The position numbers were made by a program, and so were the translations under genes. 53,996 nucleotides of DNA from Gemmatimonadota bacterium (GTDB lineage Bacteria; Gemmatimonadota; Gemmatimonadetes; Gemmatimonadales; Gemmatimonadaceae), in the NCBI GenBank assembly GCA_016200495.1, contig JACQES010000051.1:1-53996 (forward strand). The letters run 5' to 3'. Shown piece by piece: positions 8,587-15,998 of the stretch; within the stretch, counting starts at the first letter, position 1, and each line of letters starts with the position of its first letter. Under the pieces are notes generated by a model, which was given only the letters and a program-made list of their open reading frames with translations, was not told the DNA's origin and ran no database searches.

Positions 8587-9003
8587 TCAGAGCGCCTGGC
8601 CGAAGCCGAGCACGTGGCCGTCTGGGTCGCGGATCGCAAACTCGAGCATGTTGTAGTACGATTGCACCACGGGGCCATACACGGTCCTGGCTCCACGCTG
8701 CGCGAGGGCTGCGTGCAGTCCGGTGGCGTCATCGACCCAGAAGAAGGCGTCCCACGTGCCCCCCTGCGCCTCAACGGGCACGATGCGCCCGGGATCAGCA
8801 ACGCGACGAAGCATCACCGCGCAGCCGTCACGCGCGACGATGGCAAATTCCGGCGGAGCCCCTGCCTCGTATGTCACCACGAATCCGAGGGTCTCGCGGT
8901 AGAAGCGCACCGTGGCCGCGACATCAGCGACGGGAAGGTAGGGTGCAACGCGCAGGGCTATCGGCATCGGCGGTGGGGGTGCGGCGGGGGGACGGTCGTG
9001 CAT
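8587..9003 (-). CDS. VOC-family (glyoxalase/bleomycin-resistance-like) protein
   Basis: About 138 aa. The VOC fold is seen as two beta-alpha-beta-beta-beta units: 'VAPYLPVADVAATVRFYRETLGFVV' opens the first and 'AQGGTWDAFFWVDDATGLHAALAQRG' the second, closing with 'FAIRDPDGHVLGFGQAL'. Members bind a metal and act on small substrates, for example as glyoxalases, dioxygenases or drug-binding proteins; no specific activity can be assigned. The start is uncertain: Met codons exist at 9075, 9003 and 8967, none with a clear ribosome site, and the fold itself begins after 8967. Confidence 0.82.
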   Translation of the reverse strand: MHDRPPAAPPPPMPIALRVAPYLPVADVAATVRFYRETLGFVVTYEAGAPPEFAIVARDGCAVMLRRVADPGRIVPVEAQGGTWDAFFWVDDATGLHAALAQRGARTVYGPVVQSYYNMLEFAIRDPDGHVLGFGQAL

Positions 9004-9084
9004 CGTGCCCGGGAGATGACCGGCGGGAGGCAGCGACGCGTGCTTCGCATGGCTCCTCGCGTCTGACGGGTGCACCTGAAGGGG

Positions 9085-9444
9085 CTACCCTTCGCTCACG
9101 GCGACGACGGCGCCGTCCGGGTCGGCGTAGTGCGCGATGCGCCGGCCGAAGACCAGCTCGGGTGCCCGCAGGCATCGTGCACCGCCCGCCGTCAGGCGCG
9201 CGTGCAGCGCCGTGAGGTCGGCCACGCGAAAGCCGGGCACGCACCTGCCGGCGCGCATGGGGGCGTCGCTCGCTCGCCCGCGTTCGGCGGCTGCGGCCAG
9301 GTGCAGCGCGAGGCGCGCGCCTTCCGTCGCGAACTCCGACCACTCGGCAGACTCGAACGCAACGGGCAGGCCCAGCGCGTCCCGATAGAAGGCGACGGAG
9401 CGCGCCATCTCCGTCACGTAGATGATCGCGTAGGTGAGCTGCAC
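9085..9444 (-). CDS. VOC-family (glyoxalase-like) protein
   Basis: 119 aa from a GTG at 9444. It starts directly with the first VOC strand, 'VQLTYAIIYVTEMARSVAFYRDALGLPV', has the second module at 'GFRVADLTALHARLTAGGARCL' and ends 'HYADPDGAVVAVSEG'. It is a second, divergent VOC protein next to the one at 8587. The GTG was preferred to upstream codons because GGAG lies six bases before it and the stop of the upstream gene is only about 20 bases away. Function beyond a small-molecule-binding fold is unknown. Confidence 0.82.
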   Translation of the reverse strand: MQLTYAIIYVTEMARSVAFYRDALGLPVAFESAEWSEFATEGARLALHLAAAAERGRASDAPMRAGRCVPGFRVADLTALHARLTAGGARCLRAPELVFGRRIAHYADPDGAVVAVSEG

Positions 9445-9463
9445 CGTGGGCTCCACAGGTTGG

Positions 9464-10471
9464 TTACCCGATGTCGGGGTCGCCGCGCGAGATCCGGACC
9501 ACGTATCGCCCCTGCTCTCGCTCGCCGACGCGCCACTGCAGCACCGAGGCGGCCGCCCAGGCCGGACTGGTCGGCCGGAGGAGCAGGGTGTCGGCATCCC
9601 ACGCGGCCGCATCTCCGACGAGGACCTCCTCGACGGCGTCGAGATGGGCGGCGAAGCGACCCACGTGGCGGGCATCGAACGCGCCCGACCAGGGCACCGG
9701 CGGCGAGAACGCGAGACGGAAGGTGTGCCCGATGCAGTGATGCGCCACCTCACGCAGGCCACGGGCGCCGTCGTACTCGACGGCGGCCGCCTGCGCGAAT
9801 CCGGGCAGGCGACCCCGCAACCGGGCGGTGCCGTCCCACGTGAATCGATCGGATCCGCCGCGGACCAGCGCGTCCGCCTCCTCCCGGACCTCCCAGTGAC
9901 CGCACAGGATCGATGCCACGAGGATGTCGAAGCTGTACGCGGCGACGAACGGTTCGGTGCCCGTGCCAGTCACGCCGACCGTGCGCCCGCCAACGGAGAG
10001 TCGCGAGTCTGCGGTGCGAACGCCGAGTCGCCGGAAGAAGAGGAGGAGGAACCGCGAGGCCTCGTGACCGCGCTGGTCGGTCAGCCCCGCAGCCTCGAGG
10101 TGATCGTGCGGATCGACGCGAAGACGCCAATCAACCGCGTCGCCGTTCCCGTCGGCGAACGCGAGATCGAGGCCCCGCGGGGCGCCGAACGCTCCCGACG
10201 CCACGTAGTGCATCTCGCGGAAGTGTGCACCCGCGCCGCCCCACGTCGCGGCGAGGTCGGCGCGGTTGACGTAGTGCACCTGACGTTTCGGTGTCGTGCG
10301 CTCCGTGAAGAAGGCCCAGACCAGCGGCCGGCCGGCCGCACCGGGCGATTCGATGCTCATCACCTCGAACGACTCGTGGTCGGGGTGGCCGGGCGTCCAT
10401 GCGAACCAGTGGTGGTCCCAGTGGTGAAACACGGTACGCCCGAAGAGCAGGGGGAGCGATGTCGAGGTCAC
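9464..10471 (-). CDS. Uncharacterised 335-aa protein
   Basis: I do not recognise a family. The protein is soluble-looking with no signal peptide or membrane segment. It is rich in aromatic and His residues near the N-terminus ('TVFHHWDHHWFAWTPGHPDH') and has a mixed alpha/beta pattern. The GTG start overlaps the stop of the upstream alpha/beta-hydrolase gene as GTGA, and the stop is about 20 bases before the VOC gene, so it belongs to the same transcription unit. The His-rich start could bind metal, but that is speculation. Confidence 0.7.
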   Translation of the reverse strand: MTSTSLPLLFGRTVFHHWDHHWFAWTPGHPDHESFEVMSIESPGAAGRPLVWAFFTERTTPKRQVHYVNRADLAATWGGAGAHFREMHYVASGAFGAPRGLDLAFADGNGDAVDWRLRVDPHDHLEAAGLTDQRGHEASRFLLLFFRRLGVRTADSRLSVGGRTVGVTGTGTEPFVAAYSFDILVASILCGHWEVREEADALVRGGSDRFTWDGTARLRGRLPGFAQAAAVEYDGARGLREVAHHCIGHTFRLAFSPPVPWSGAFDARHVGRFAAHLDAVEEVLVGDAAAWDADTLLLRPTSPAWAAASVLQWRVGEREQGRYVVRISRGDPDIG

Positions 10472-11511
10472 GGGGCCCCCGCCGCCATGCGGTCGATCGC
10501 GTCACGGACGATGTCGGGCTGATCGATGGTGACGAACAGGTGCGAGCCCCGGGCGACGCTGAGGCGAATGCGCGGGTTCGCCTCGGTCGCGCCGTTCCAC
10601 GCGTCAAGGAAGAACGGCGTGGCGTAGGACTGGGTCGAGTCGGCGAGCACCGTCGCATTGAAATCCGGCAGCAGCGCCGTGACGGGCCTCGTGAGGCGGG
10701 AATACTCGGTGCGAAGGTCGGAGGCGAGATATTCGCAGAGGTAGCGCACCATCACGGGGAGCGGCACGTCGGCGGATCGGCGCCACAGCGCCGCGGCCGT
10801 CGCGGCGTCCCGCGAGTATTGCGCGGCGGCGTAGTTGCGCGCGTTCCATGTCGCACGCGTCACGGTCCGGAACCAGCGCGGCGCGAGGTACGCGTCGACG
10901 CCGCGCACGCGTTCGTCCATCGTCGCCGGGGTCCGGCCCGTGGTGTCGCGCCTGGAGGGCGTGTATCGCACGGGTTCTCCTCCGACGATGACCACGCCAC
11001 CGACCAGGTCGGGATGGTCCAGGGCGAGCCGGAGCGCCAGCTGGGTTCCGACGAGGAAGTGGCCGACGACCACCGGATGCCGGAGTCCTTCGGCACGAAT
11101 CGTCCGGGCGATTCCTTCCTCCGCGGCGCGCGTCCAGGTCTGCTCCGCGTAGCTCGTGCCCGTCGGTGGCATCGGCGGCGCGGCCGTGCGACCGAAGCCC
11201 GGCACGGTGAGGGCGACCATCCGGTACCGGTGCGCGTTCGCCTTCATGAACCCGGCGAACACGTCGGCGGAGAAGCCCCAGCCGGGAATCAGCACGACGT
11301 CCACCGGACCGTCACCGACGCGGACGATGTCGTCGATCGTGCCTGGTGCCGCCGTCCGGTAGTCCGCGGCGTGACGCAGGTTGTCGAGCGTCGAGTCCTG
11401 CAGCGGGGCGGCCGGTGCCTGGGCGCGTGCGCGGGGTGCCGTCGGCGGCAGCACGAGCAGTGCGGCGGCGAGCGCCGCGTGCGCCGCTGCGATCGGGAGG
11501 TCGTGGAGCAT
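10468..11511 (-). CDS. Exported alpha/beta-hydrolase-fold protein lacking the nucleophile serine
   Basis: 347 aa from the ATG at 11511, with a signal peptide (AHAALAAALLVLPPTAPRARAQ). The fold is clear: 'VDVVLIPGWGFSADVFAGFM' (oxyanion region), 'RMVALTVPGFGRTAAPP', then the elbow strand 'HPVVVGHFLVGTQLALRLA', and 'LSVARGSHLFVTIDQPD' with the triad His. The elbow should read G-H-S-x-G-G. Here it is G-H-F-L-V-G, so Ser is Phe (codon TTC at 11058-11056) and the second Gly is Val, each one base away from the expected codon. It is therefore either inactive or non-catalytic. First gene of the minus-strand cluster, divergent from the TIGR02147 regulator. Confidence 0.82.
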   Translation of the reverse strand: MLHDLPIAAAHAALAAALLVLPPTAPRARAQAPAAPLQDSTLDNLRHAADYRTAAPGTIDDIVRVGDGPVDVVLIPGWGFSADVFAGFMKANAHRYRMVALTVPGFGRTAAPPMPPTGTSYAEQTWTRAAEEGIARTIRAEGLRHPVVVGHFLVGTQLALRLALDHPDLVGGVVIVGGEPVRYTPSRRDTTGRTPATMDERVRGVDAYLAPRWFRTVTRATWNARNYAAAQYSRDAATAAALWRRSADVPLPVMVRYLCEYLASDLRTEYSRLTRPVTALLPDFNATVLADSTQSYATPFFLDAWNGATEANPRIRLSVARGSHLFVTIDQPDIVRDAIDRMAAGAP

Positions 11512-11628
11512 GTGCAATGCGTAGCGCCTCGTGTGCGTCGCGGCAATCGTCGCAGGGCGCGGAGTGGGGCACGCGGGTGCCCCGGCCGGTGCGGGGCACC
11601 GCGCTGCCCCACTGGCGCCGCCGCGTCG

Positions 11629-11657
11629 TTGTGGCGCCACGACCGGGCGCCTATCAT
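11629..11657 (+). promoter_or_regulatory. Candidate sigma70-type promoter for the TIGR02147 regulator
   Basis: A -10 box TATCAT (11652-11657, five of six matches) is spaced 17 bases from TTGTGG (11629-11634, three of six). Transcription would start about 20-25 bases before the regulator ATG. This lies in the divergent gap between the regulator and the minus-strand hydrolase cluster. Confidence 0.45.
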
Positions 11658-11686
11658 CGGGCGACCTTCACTGCGGGCAGGCACGC

Positions 11687-12484
11687 ATGACCGGCGCCAT
11701 CGATCCGGACATTCTCGAGCACAGCGGCGACATGCGGGCGTTTCTCCGGGAGACGCTCGCGGCTCGATGCGCGCGGAACCCGCGCTATTCGCTGCGCGCG
11801 TTCGCGCGACAGCTGGGGACCGATCATTCGACGCTCTCGCAGATCCTGCGCGGCCGCCGCCCGCTGGCGGTGCGCACGATCGCGCGCTTCAGCGAGAAGC
11901 TGCGCCTGCCCGACTCGGCCCGGGACCGGTTCATTGTGGCGGAGCGCACGCAGCGTCGCCACGCGGCGTCCGCTCCGGCGCGCCTCGAACGGCTGGGACG
12001 CGAGCTCTCCACGCTGCTGTCGGATTGGCGGCACTTCGCGATCCTCGAACTCACCCGGCTCGACGCGTTCACGCCGGACAGCCGCTGGATCGCGCGCGTG
12101 CTGGGCTCCACCGTCGACGACACCAACGTTGCCGTCCAGCGCCTGCTGCGCTTCGGATTGCTGCAGATGACGAGCGCCAGCAGCTGGACGGCGATCTCGC
12201 CCGTCGTGCCGGTGAGCCTCGACGGCTTCCTCGAAGCCGTCGCCGCTCGCCTGCCCGCGTTGCACGCCGTCGACGGTCGCCCGCAGCCGGCGCGGGGCGA
12301 TGTCCGCCCTGGCGACCGCGCCGAGACGACGATCGCGGTCGACTCGCGGCGCGTCGACCAGGCGATCGAGCTGATGGACCGGTGTCGCACGGACGTCATC
12401 CGGCTCCTCACGACCGGTGACCGCAAGGACGATGTCTACCGGCTCTCGATCAGCCTGGTGCCGGTCACCACCACGAAACCCTAG
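11687..12484 (+). CDS. TIGR02147/DUF4423-family transcriptional regulator
   Basis: 265 aa. The N-terminal 75 residues form a helix-turn-helix of the type 'RYSLRAFARQLGTDHSTLSQILRGRRPLAVRTIARFSEKLRL', which is the signature of TIGR02147 proteins. It is followed by a winged-helix-like DUF4423 region ('LLSDWRHFAILELTRLDAFTPDSRWIARVLGSTVDDTNVAVQRLLRFGLL') and an effector-type C-terminus ending 'RLSISLVPVTTTKP'. Such regulators are typical of Fibrobacteres, Bdellovibrio relatives and Gemmatimonadota. It heads a plus-strand run of small genes and stands back-to-back with the hydrolase cluster, so it may control one or both. Confidence 0.85.
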   Translation: MTGAIDPDILEHSGDMRAFLRETLAARCARNPRYSLRAFARQLGTDHSTLSQILRGRRPLAVRTIARFSEKLRLPDSARDRFIVAERTQRRHAASAPARLERLGRELSTLLSDWRHFAILELTRLDAFTPDSRWIARVLGSTVDDTNVAVQRLLRFGLLQMTSASSWTAISPVVPVSLDGFLEAVAARLPALHAVDGRPQPARGDVRPGDRAETTIAVDSRRVDQAIELMDRCRTDVIRLLTTGDRKDDVYRLSISLVPVTTTKP

Positions 12485-12495
12485 CTGGAGCATCC

Positions 12496-12870
12496 ATGGG
12501 AAACCCCGTTGCACACTGGCAGATCCTCGCCAAGAAGCCCGACGAGGCCGCGGCCTTCTATCAGGCCCTGTTCGGCTGGAGCGTCCACACCGCCAACCGG
12601 CTCGGCTATCGCGAAGTCGACACGAACGCCGACGGCGGCATCGATGGCGGGATCTGGCCGTCTCCCCCGGAGGGCAACGCGATGGTGACGCTCTACGTCG
12701 AGGTGGACGACGTCGCGCGGTACGTGAAGAAGGCCACCACCCTCGGCGCCAAGGTCGTCATGCCGCCGCAGCAGCTGCCCGACGGGGACGAGATGGCGGT
12801 CATCCTGGATGTCGAGGGGATCCCGTTCGGCATCATGCGGCGCCGCGCGTCGCGACGGGGGACCGCATGA
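12496..12870 (+). CDS. VOC-family protein (glyoxalase-like)
   Basis: 124 aa single VOC unit: 'VAHWQILAKKPDEAAAFYQALFGWSVHT' is the canonical start of a PhnB/glyoxalase-like protein, and 'MVTLYVEVDDVARYVKKATTLGAKVVMPPQQLPDGDEMAVILDVEGIPFGI' the second module. This subgroup is widespread in actinobacteria and Gemmatimonadota, often of unknown substrate. It follows the regulator after 11 bases and its stop overlaps the next start (ATGA). Confidence 0.88.
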   Translation: MGNPVAHWQILAKKPDEAAAFYQALFGWSVHTANRLGYREVDTNADGGIDGGIWPSPPEGNAMVTLYVEVDDVARYVKKATTLGAKVVMPPQQLPDGDEMAVILDVEGIPFGIMRRRASRRGTA

Positions 12871-13472
12871 TGCACGGTGGCGTGTTCGCGACGCTCGTCG
12901 CGCTGGCGGTCGCGGCGGGCAGCGAGGCGTCAGCGGCGCAGGCGGCCCGGGCGCCGGAGTCGGCGCGCGTCCCGGACGAGCAGATCCGCGTCGAGCAGGT
13001 GTCCGGTGGCACGATACTCATCCGTGACGTGACCGGAAGCTACGCGCAGCATCCGCGCCTCTTCGCGGAGATGATGGCGGTGCGCGATCGACTCTTCACC
13101 TCCGTGTGCGCGTGCTTCGGCATCTACCCGCTCGATCCCGATGCCGTGGAACGGCCCGCTGACCTGCGCTGGCAGATCGGGGTGCGCGTGTCGGCCGCGC
13201 AGGGCCGGCAGTCCCTCGCTCGCCCGCCCAAGCCGTACCGCCTGGTCGCGCTCGGGCCGACGGAGGCCGCCGTGCTCGAGACCGACGTGCAGCACGCGGG
13301 GACCGACGGACTCGCGATGTACCGGTGGATGGCGGAGCATGGTTACGTGCAGACGGCGCCGACGCGCCTCGAGTACCTGTCCCATGACGGCAGCCCCATG
13401 TTGCTGCCGGCCAGGATCATCGTGCCCGTCCGGAAGCGGCCGTCCGGACTGGTGCTCCCCGCGCGGCGATGA
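12867..13472 (+). CDS. Exported GyrI-like effector-binding domain protein
   Basis: 201 aa with a signal peptide (HGGVFATLVALAVAAGSEASA). The mature part resembles the GyrI/SOUL effector-binding fold: 'LRWQIGVRVSAAQG', 'YRLVALGPTEAAVLETDVQHAGTDGLAMYRWMAEHGYVQTAPTRLEYLS'. This fold binds hydrophobic small molecules in AraC/MerR regulators and in heme-binding SOUL proteins. Here it has no DNA-binding part and is exported, so it may bind a ligand outside the cytoplasm. The start ATG overlaps the VOC stop (ATGA); a second Met follows immediately. Confidence 0.75.
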   Translation: MMHGGVFATLVALAVAAGSEASAAQAARAPESARVPDEQIRVEQVSGGTILIRDVTGSYAQHPRLFAEMMAVRDRLFTSVCACFGIYPLDPDAVERPADLRWQIGVRVSAAQGRQSLARPPKPYRLVALGPTEAAVLETDVQHAGTDGLAMYRWMAEHGYVQTAPTRLEYLSHDGSPMLLPARIIVPVRKRPSGLVLPARR

Positions 13473-13544
13473 GGCTGACGATGAGGGGGCATCGCGCCGC
13501 ATCCGGGACCGCGGATCGCGACGCGCACGGAGGTCGCGGCTCCC

Positions 13545-14078
13545 ATGCATGACGCGCGACGCGTGCTGGCGATGGCGGGCGTGAGGTGGGGCGCGATGCT
13601 GGGCGTCGGCGTCTGCGCCTGGACCATGGTCGTGCACCTGTTGGGGTGGTATTCGACCGACATCGCCGCCGGCAAGAAGGCGGACCAGACGGCGCTGGTG
13701 CTGCCCGTCGTGGCGCTCTTCCTGGCCATCCGCGAGACGCGCCGCCGTCAGGGCGGACGGCTGACGATCCCGCAGGGAATCGCCACGGGGCTGGTGGCCG
13801 GTCTCGCGTCGCTGCCGATCGCGGCCCCATTCCTGTGGGCCTATCATCACTGGATCAATCCGCACTGGAACGACTACCTCATCGCCTACGAGCGCGCGCG
13901 ACTCGCGGCGAACGGTGCGGCCCCGTCCGCCATCGCCCAGCACGTCGAGGCCCTGCGACGACTTGGCGAGGATGGCGCGCAGGTGCGCGGCGCGCTGACC
14001 GGGACGCTGCTGCTGTCGCTGGGGCTCTCGACGTTGTTCGCCGTGCTGCTCCGCCGTCGCGGTGGCGCCGATGCGTAG
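13545..14078 (+). CDS. DUF4199-like membrane protein (paralogue A)
   Basis: 177 aa with about four membrane segments: 'WGAMLGVGVCAWTMVVHLLGW', 'ALVLPVVALFLAIRETRR', 'GIATGLVAGLASLPIAAPFLWAY' and 'ALTGTLLLSLGLSTLFAVLLRRR'. The topology and the 'NPHWNDYLIAYERARLAA' loop fit DUF4199 proteins, which have no known function. A close paralogue is at 36978-37502, with the same helices and near-identical motifs. The 3' end overlaps the truncated hydrolase frame by a few bases. Confidence 0.82.
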   Translation: MHDARRVLAMAGVRWGAMLGVGVCAWTMVVHLLGWYSTDIAAGKKADQTALVLPVVALFLAIRETRRRQGGRLTIPQGIATGLVAGLASLPIAAPFLWAYHHWINPHWNDYLIAYERARLAANGAAPSAIAQHVEALRRLGEDGAQVRGALTGTLLLSLGLSTLFAVLLRRRGGADA

Positions 14079-14754
14079 GCGCGACGGCGCGCATGCGCCC
14101 GACCGCACCGTCCTCGAGGAGAACATGCGGCGGACCTTCCGCTACATCATGACCGGAGGCGCATTCCTCGGCTATCGCCTGAAGTTCGACGCGGACGGCG
14201 ACGGCAGGATCAGTCGCGCCGAATTCGAGGCCGACCCTACCGGCTACCGCCGGCGGGGGTTGCAGGCGACCCCGTTCTCGGCCTTCGACCACGACGGGGA
14301 CGGCTTCTTCACGGAGGACGAGATGTCGTTCCTGACGCGACCGTACCTCGACGCCATCGATCGCGAGAACTTCGCGCTGCTGGACCGATGGGCGGCAACC
14401 GCCGCCGCCGTTTCGACGCCCGCCGGCTGGTTCGCGGATCACTTCGCCCATCAGGAGCTGTGGAGCTACCTGGCCACGCTCACCGTCCCGGTGGGCGTCT
14501 TCCAGGGCGGCATGGACGCGATGGTCTCGATCGACGCCCTGCGCCGGCTCCAACAGCGCGCTCGCGCCGCGGGCCGGACCAACATCGCGTTTCGATACTA
14601 CCCCCGGCTCGACCACACCCTCGACATCGGGCTGTACTTCGTGCGTAGCCAGTTGCCGCAGGGACACGCGGACATCTTCGCCTACATCGACTCCATTGCC
14701 GTTGGTGTCGAGCGCGCCGGTGAGCGGTCGACGACGGGGAGGGTTCCCAGATGA
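14071..14754 (+). pseudogene. N-terminally truncated alpha/beta-hydrolase with two EF-hands
   Basis: About 227 aa (ATG 14071; a GTG at 14062 is also in frame). Two canonical calcium loops are visible, 'DADGDGRISRAE' (residues 40-51) and 'DHDGDGFFTEDE' (73-84), each with acidic residues at 1, 3, 5 and 12. The C-terminus is that of a hydrolase: 'LTVPVGVFQGGMDAMVS' holds the acid and 'YPRLDHTLDIGLYF' the His of the triad. The first half of the fold, with oxyanion strand and nucleophile Ser, is absent, and the frame begins inside the end of the DUF4199 gene. It is either a decayed 3' fragment or a repurposed EF-hand protein; it may still be translated because its stop overlaps the next start. Confidence 0.65.
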
Positions 14755-15269
14755 TCCGCCACGCGTCGTTCGTGGTCGCCCTGCTCGCGGGGCTGGCCGG
14801 ACCGTGCGCGCCGCCCTCCCGCACTGCGGACGCGTCGGTGGCCGATGTCGCGCGGGACAGCACGGCCATCGAGGCCCTTCATCGCGCCGATGAACGCGCC
14901 GTCGTCGCGGGGGACACCACGACGCTGATGCACCTCTGGACGGACGATGTGGTCGCCCTGCTGCCGAGCGGCGCGGTGATGCAGGGACGAACCGCGAACG
15001 CGGCGGTGCTGCGACGGGACGTCGAGGGACTTCGGGTGCTGACCTACGAGCTCAAGGCCAGCGAGATCAAGGTGCTGGGCGCCCATGCCTACGAGTGGGG
15101 ACGCTGGGCCGGCACCTTTCGTGCGGGGAACGCACCCGTGGCCCGCGCCAGCGGTTCGTTCTTCCGTGTGCTTCGGCGCTCCGACGCCGGAACCTGGCTG
15201 ATCGCCCGGACGATGTTCGCGTATGACAGTGCGGCGCCGCAGTCCGTGGACCGGGGGCCAGCACGGTGA
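14751..15269 (+). CDS. Exported NTF2-like (DUF4440/SnoaL) protein
   Basis: 172 aa with a signal peptide, possibly a lipoprotein ('LLAGLAGPCAPPS'). The NTF2-like fold is visible: 'IEALHRADERAVVAGDTTTLMHLWTDDVVALLPSGAVMQGRTANAAVLRRD' is the DUF4440/YybH start, and 'GSFFRVLRRSDAGTWLIARTMF' the final strands. Members are often ketosteroid-isomerase-like small-molecule-binding proteins, or inactive partners. The ATG overlaps the previous stop as ATGA, so the two are coupled. Confidence 0.82.
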   Translation: MIRHASFVVALLAGLAGPCAPPSRTADASVADVARDSTAIEALHRADERAVVAGDTTTLMHLWTDDVVALLPSGAVMQGRTANAAVLRRDVEGLRVLTYELKASEIKVLGAHAYEWGRWAGTFRAGNAPVARASGSFFRVLRRSDAGTWLIARTMFAYDSAAPQSVDRGPAR

Positions 15270-15339
15270 CGGAGGGTCGAGGAAGGCGCCGACGGCTGAT
15301 CGTGGTGCTCCCCGCCCGGCGCCCCGGGGACCAGGCCCC

Positions 15340-15361
15340 CCGCGCGCGCGACGGCGCGCGG
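15340..15361 (+). other. GC hairpin upstream of KOW gene A
   Basis: CCGCGCGC pairs perfectly with GCGCGCGG around a six-base loop (GCGACG). It lies about 65 bases before the KOW gene start and 70 after the NTF2-like stop. There is no U tract, so it may be an RNA structure in the leader or an attenuated 3' end. The second KOW gene also follows a perfect hairpin. Confidence 0.4.
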
Positions 15362-15427
15362 CCGGAAGCGGCGCGCACCTCTCGCACCGCCCGCACGACA
15401 CCCCGTAACCCGAGACAGCGAGTCCAG

Positions 15428-15628
15428 ATGAAGCAACCGACGTCCCAACCGCTCACCGAGGGCGCGCAGGTGCGCGTCGTCGGCGGCACGCACGCCGGCA
15501 AGGCCGGCTCGGTGCACGACATCAAGACCGGCAAGACCGGCCACGTGTCGGTCACCGTGCGACAAGCGAACGGCGTGCGGTTCAAGACGCTTGCACGGAA
15601 TGTCACGCCCGTGAAGCGGGTCGATTGA
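15428..15628 (+). CDS. Small KOW-motif protein (paralogue A)
   Basis: 66 aa. The centre is a KOW motif as in NusG, L24 and L26: 'AQVRVVGGTHAGKAGSVHDIKTGKTGHVSVTVRQ', followed by 'NGVRFKTLARNV'. It is basic and likely binds RNA or a ribosome/RNA-polymerase surface, but it has no NGN domain and is far shorter than NusG. A paralogue at 35574-35774 has the same core almost unchanged. Start ATG at 15428; no strong ribosome site is seen. Confidence 0.78.
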   Translation: MKQPTSQPLTEGAQVRVVGGTHAGKAGSVHDIKTGKTGHVSVTVRQANGVRFKTLARNVTPVKRVD

Positions 15629-15668
15629 CGGGCGTGCGAACGGTCGTTGTGCCTCCACGACCGATCGT

Positions 15669-15908
15669 GACGGCGAGCCGGATCCAGCGCCCCACGCTGG
15701 CCCGGTGGGGCGACCGGGCCGACGCCGTGCCGACGGCGGAGACCGAACAGATGTAGTGGGCGCGCAACGTGAACGGCGTCGAGGCGGGTCTGGCCATCCA
15801 ACCCGCGCCGTTTCACGGGCTCAGGTAGCCGGACGTCCTCGTCTGCCGGCGGGATCGGTACCCGGGCGGAATCGGCGCGCACCAGCGAGGGCAGTCGTCC
15901 AGCCGTAG
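15669..15908 (+). pseudogene. Decayed 3' end of an S9 peptidase gene
   Basis: Read in one frame, this stretch matches residues about 605-680 of the intact S9 peptidase at 4351-6393: 'IQRPTL' against IKTPTL, 'VPTAETEQM' against VPTSGTEQM, then a stop, 'NVNGVEA' against KVNGVEA, 'PFHGLR' against QFHGL, and a second stop. Both genes end with 'gtccagccgtagcgcggc', including the stop codon. The two in-frame TAG codons and the lost upstream part show that it is dead. It explains most of the roughly 370-base gap between the KOW gene and the MoxR island. The rest of the gap, 15909-15998, holds nothing I can identify. Confidence 0.85.
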
Positions 15909-15998
15909 CGCGGCGCCGCCCCCCGGGGCAACATCCCGGGGCGCGTCGGTGTCTCACGGGGAAACGCTCGCGCGCGCCCGTGCGTATGCGAAGGGCAC

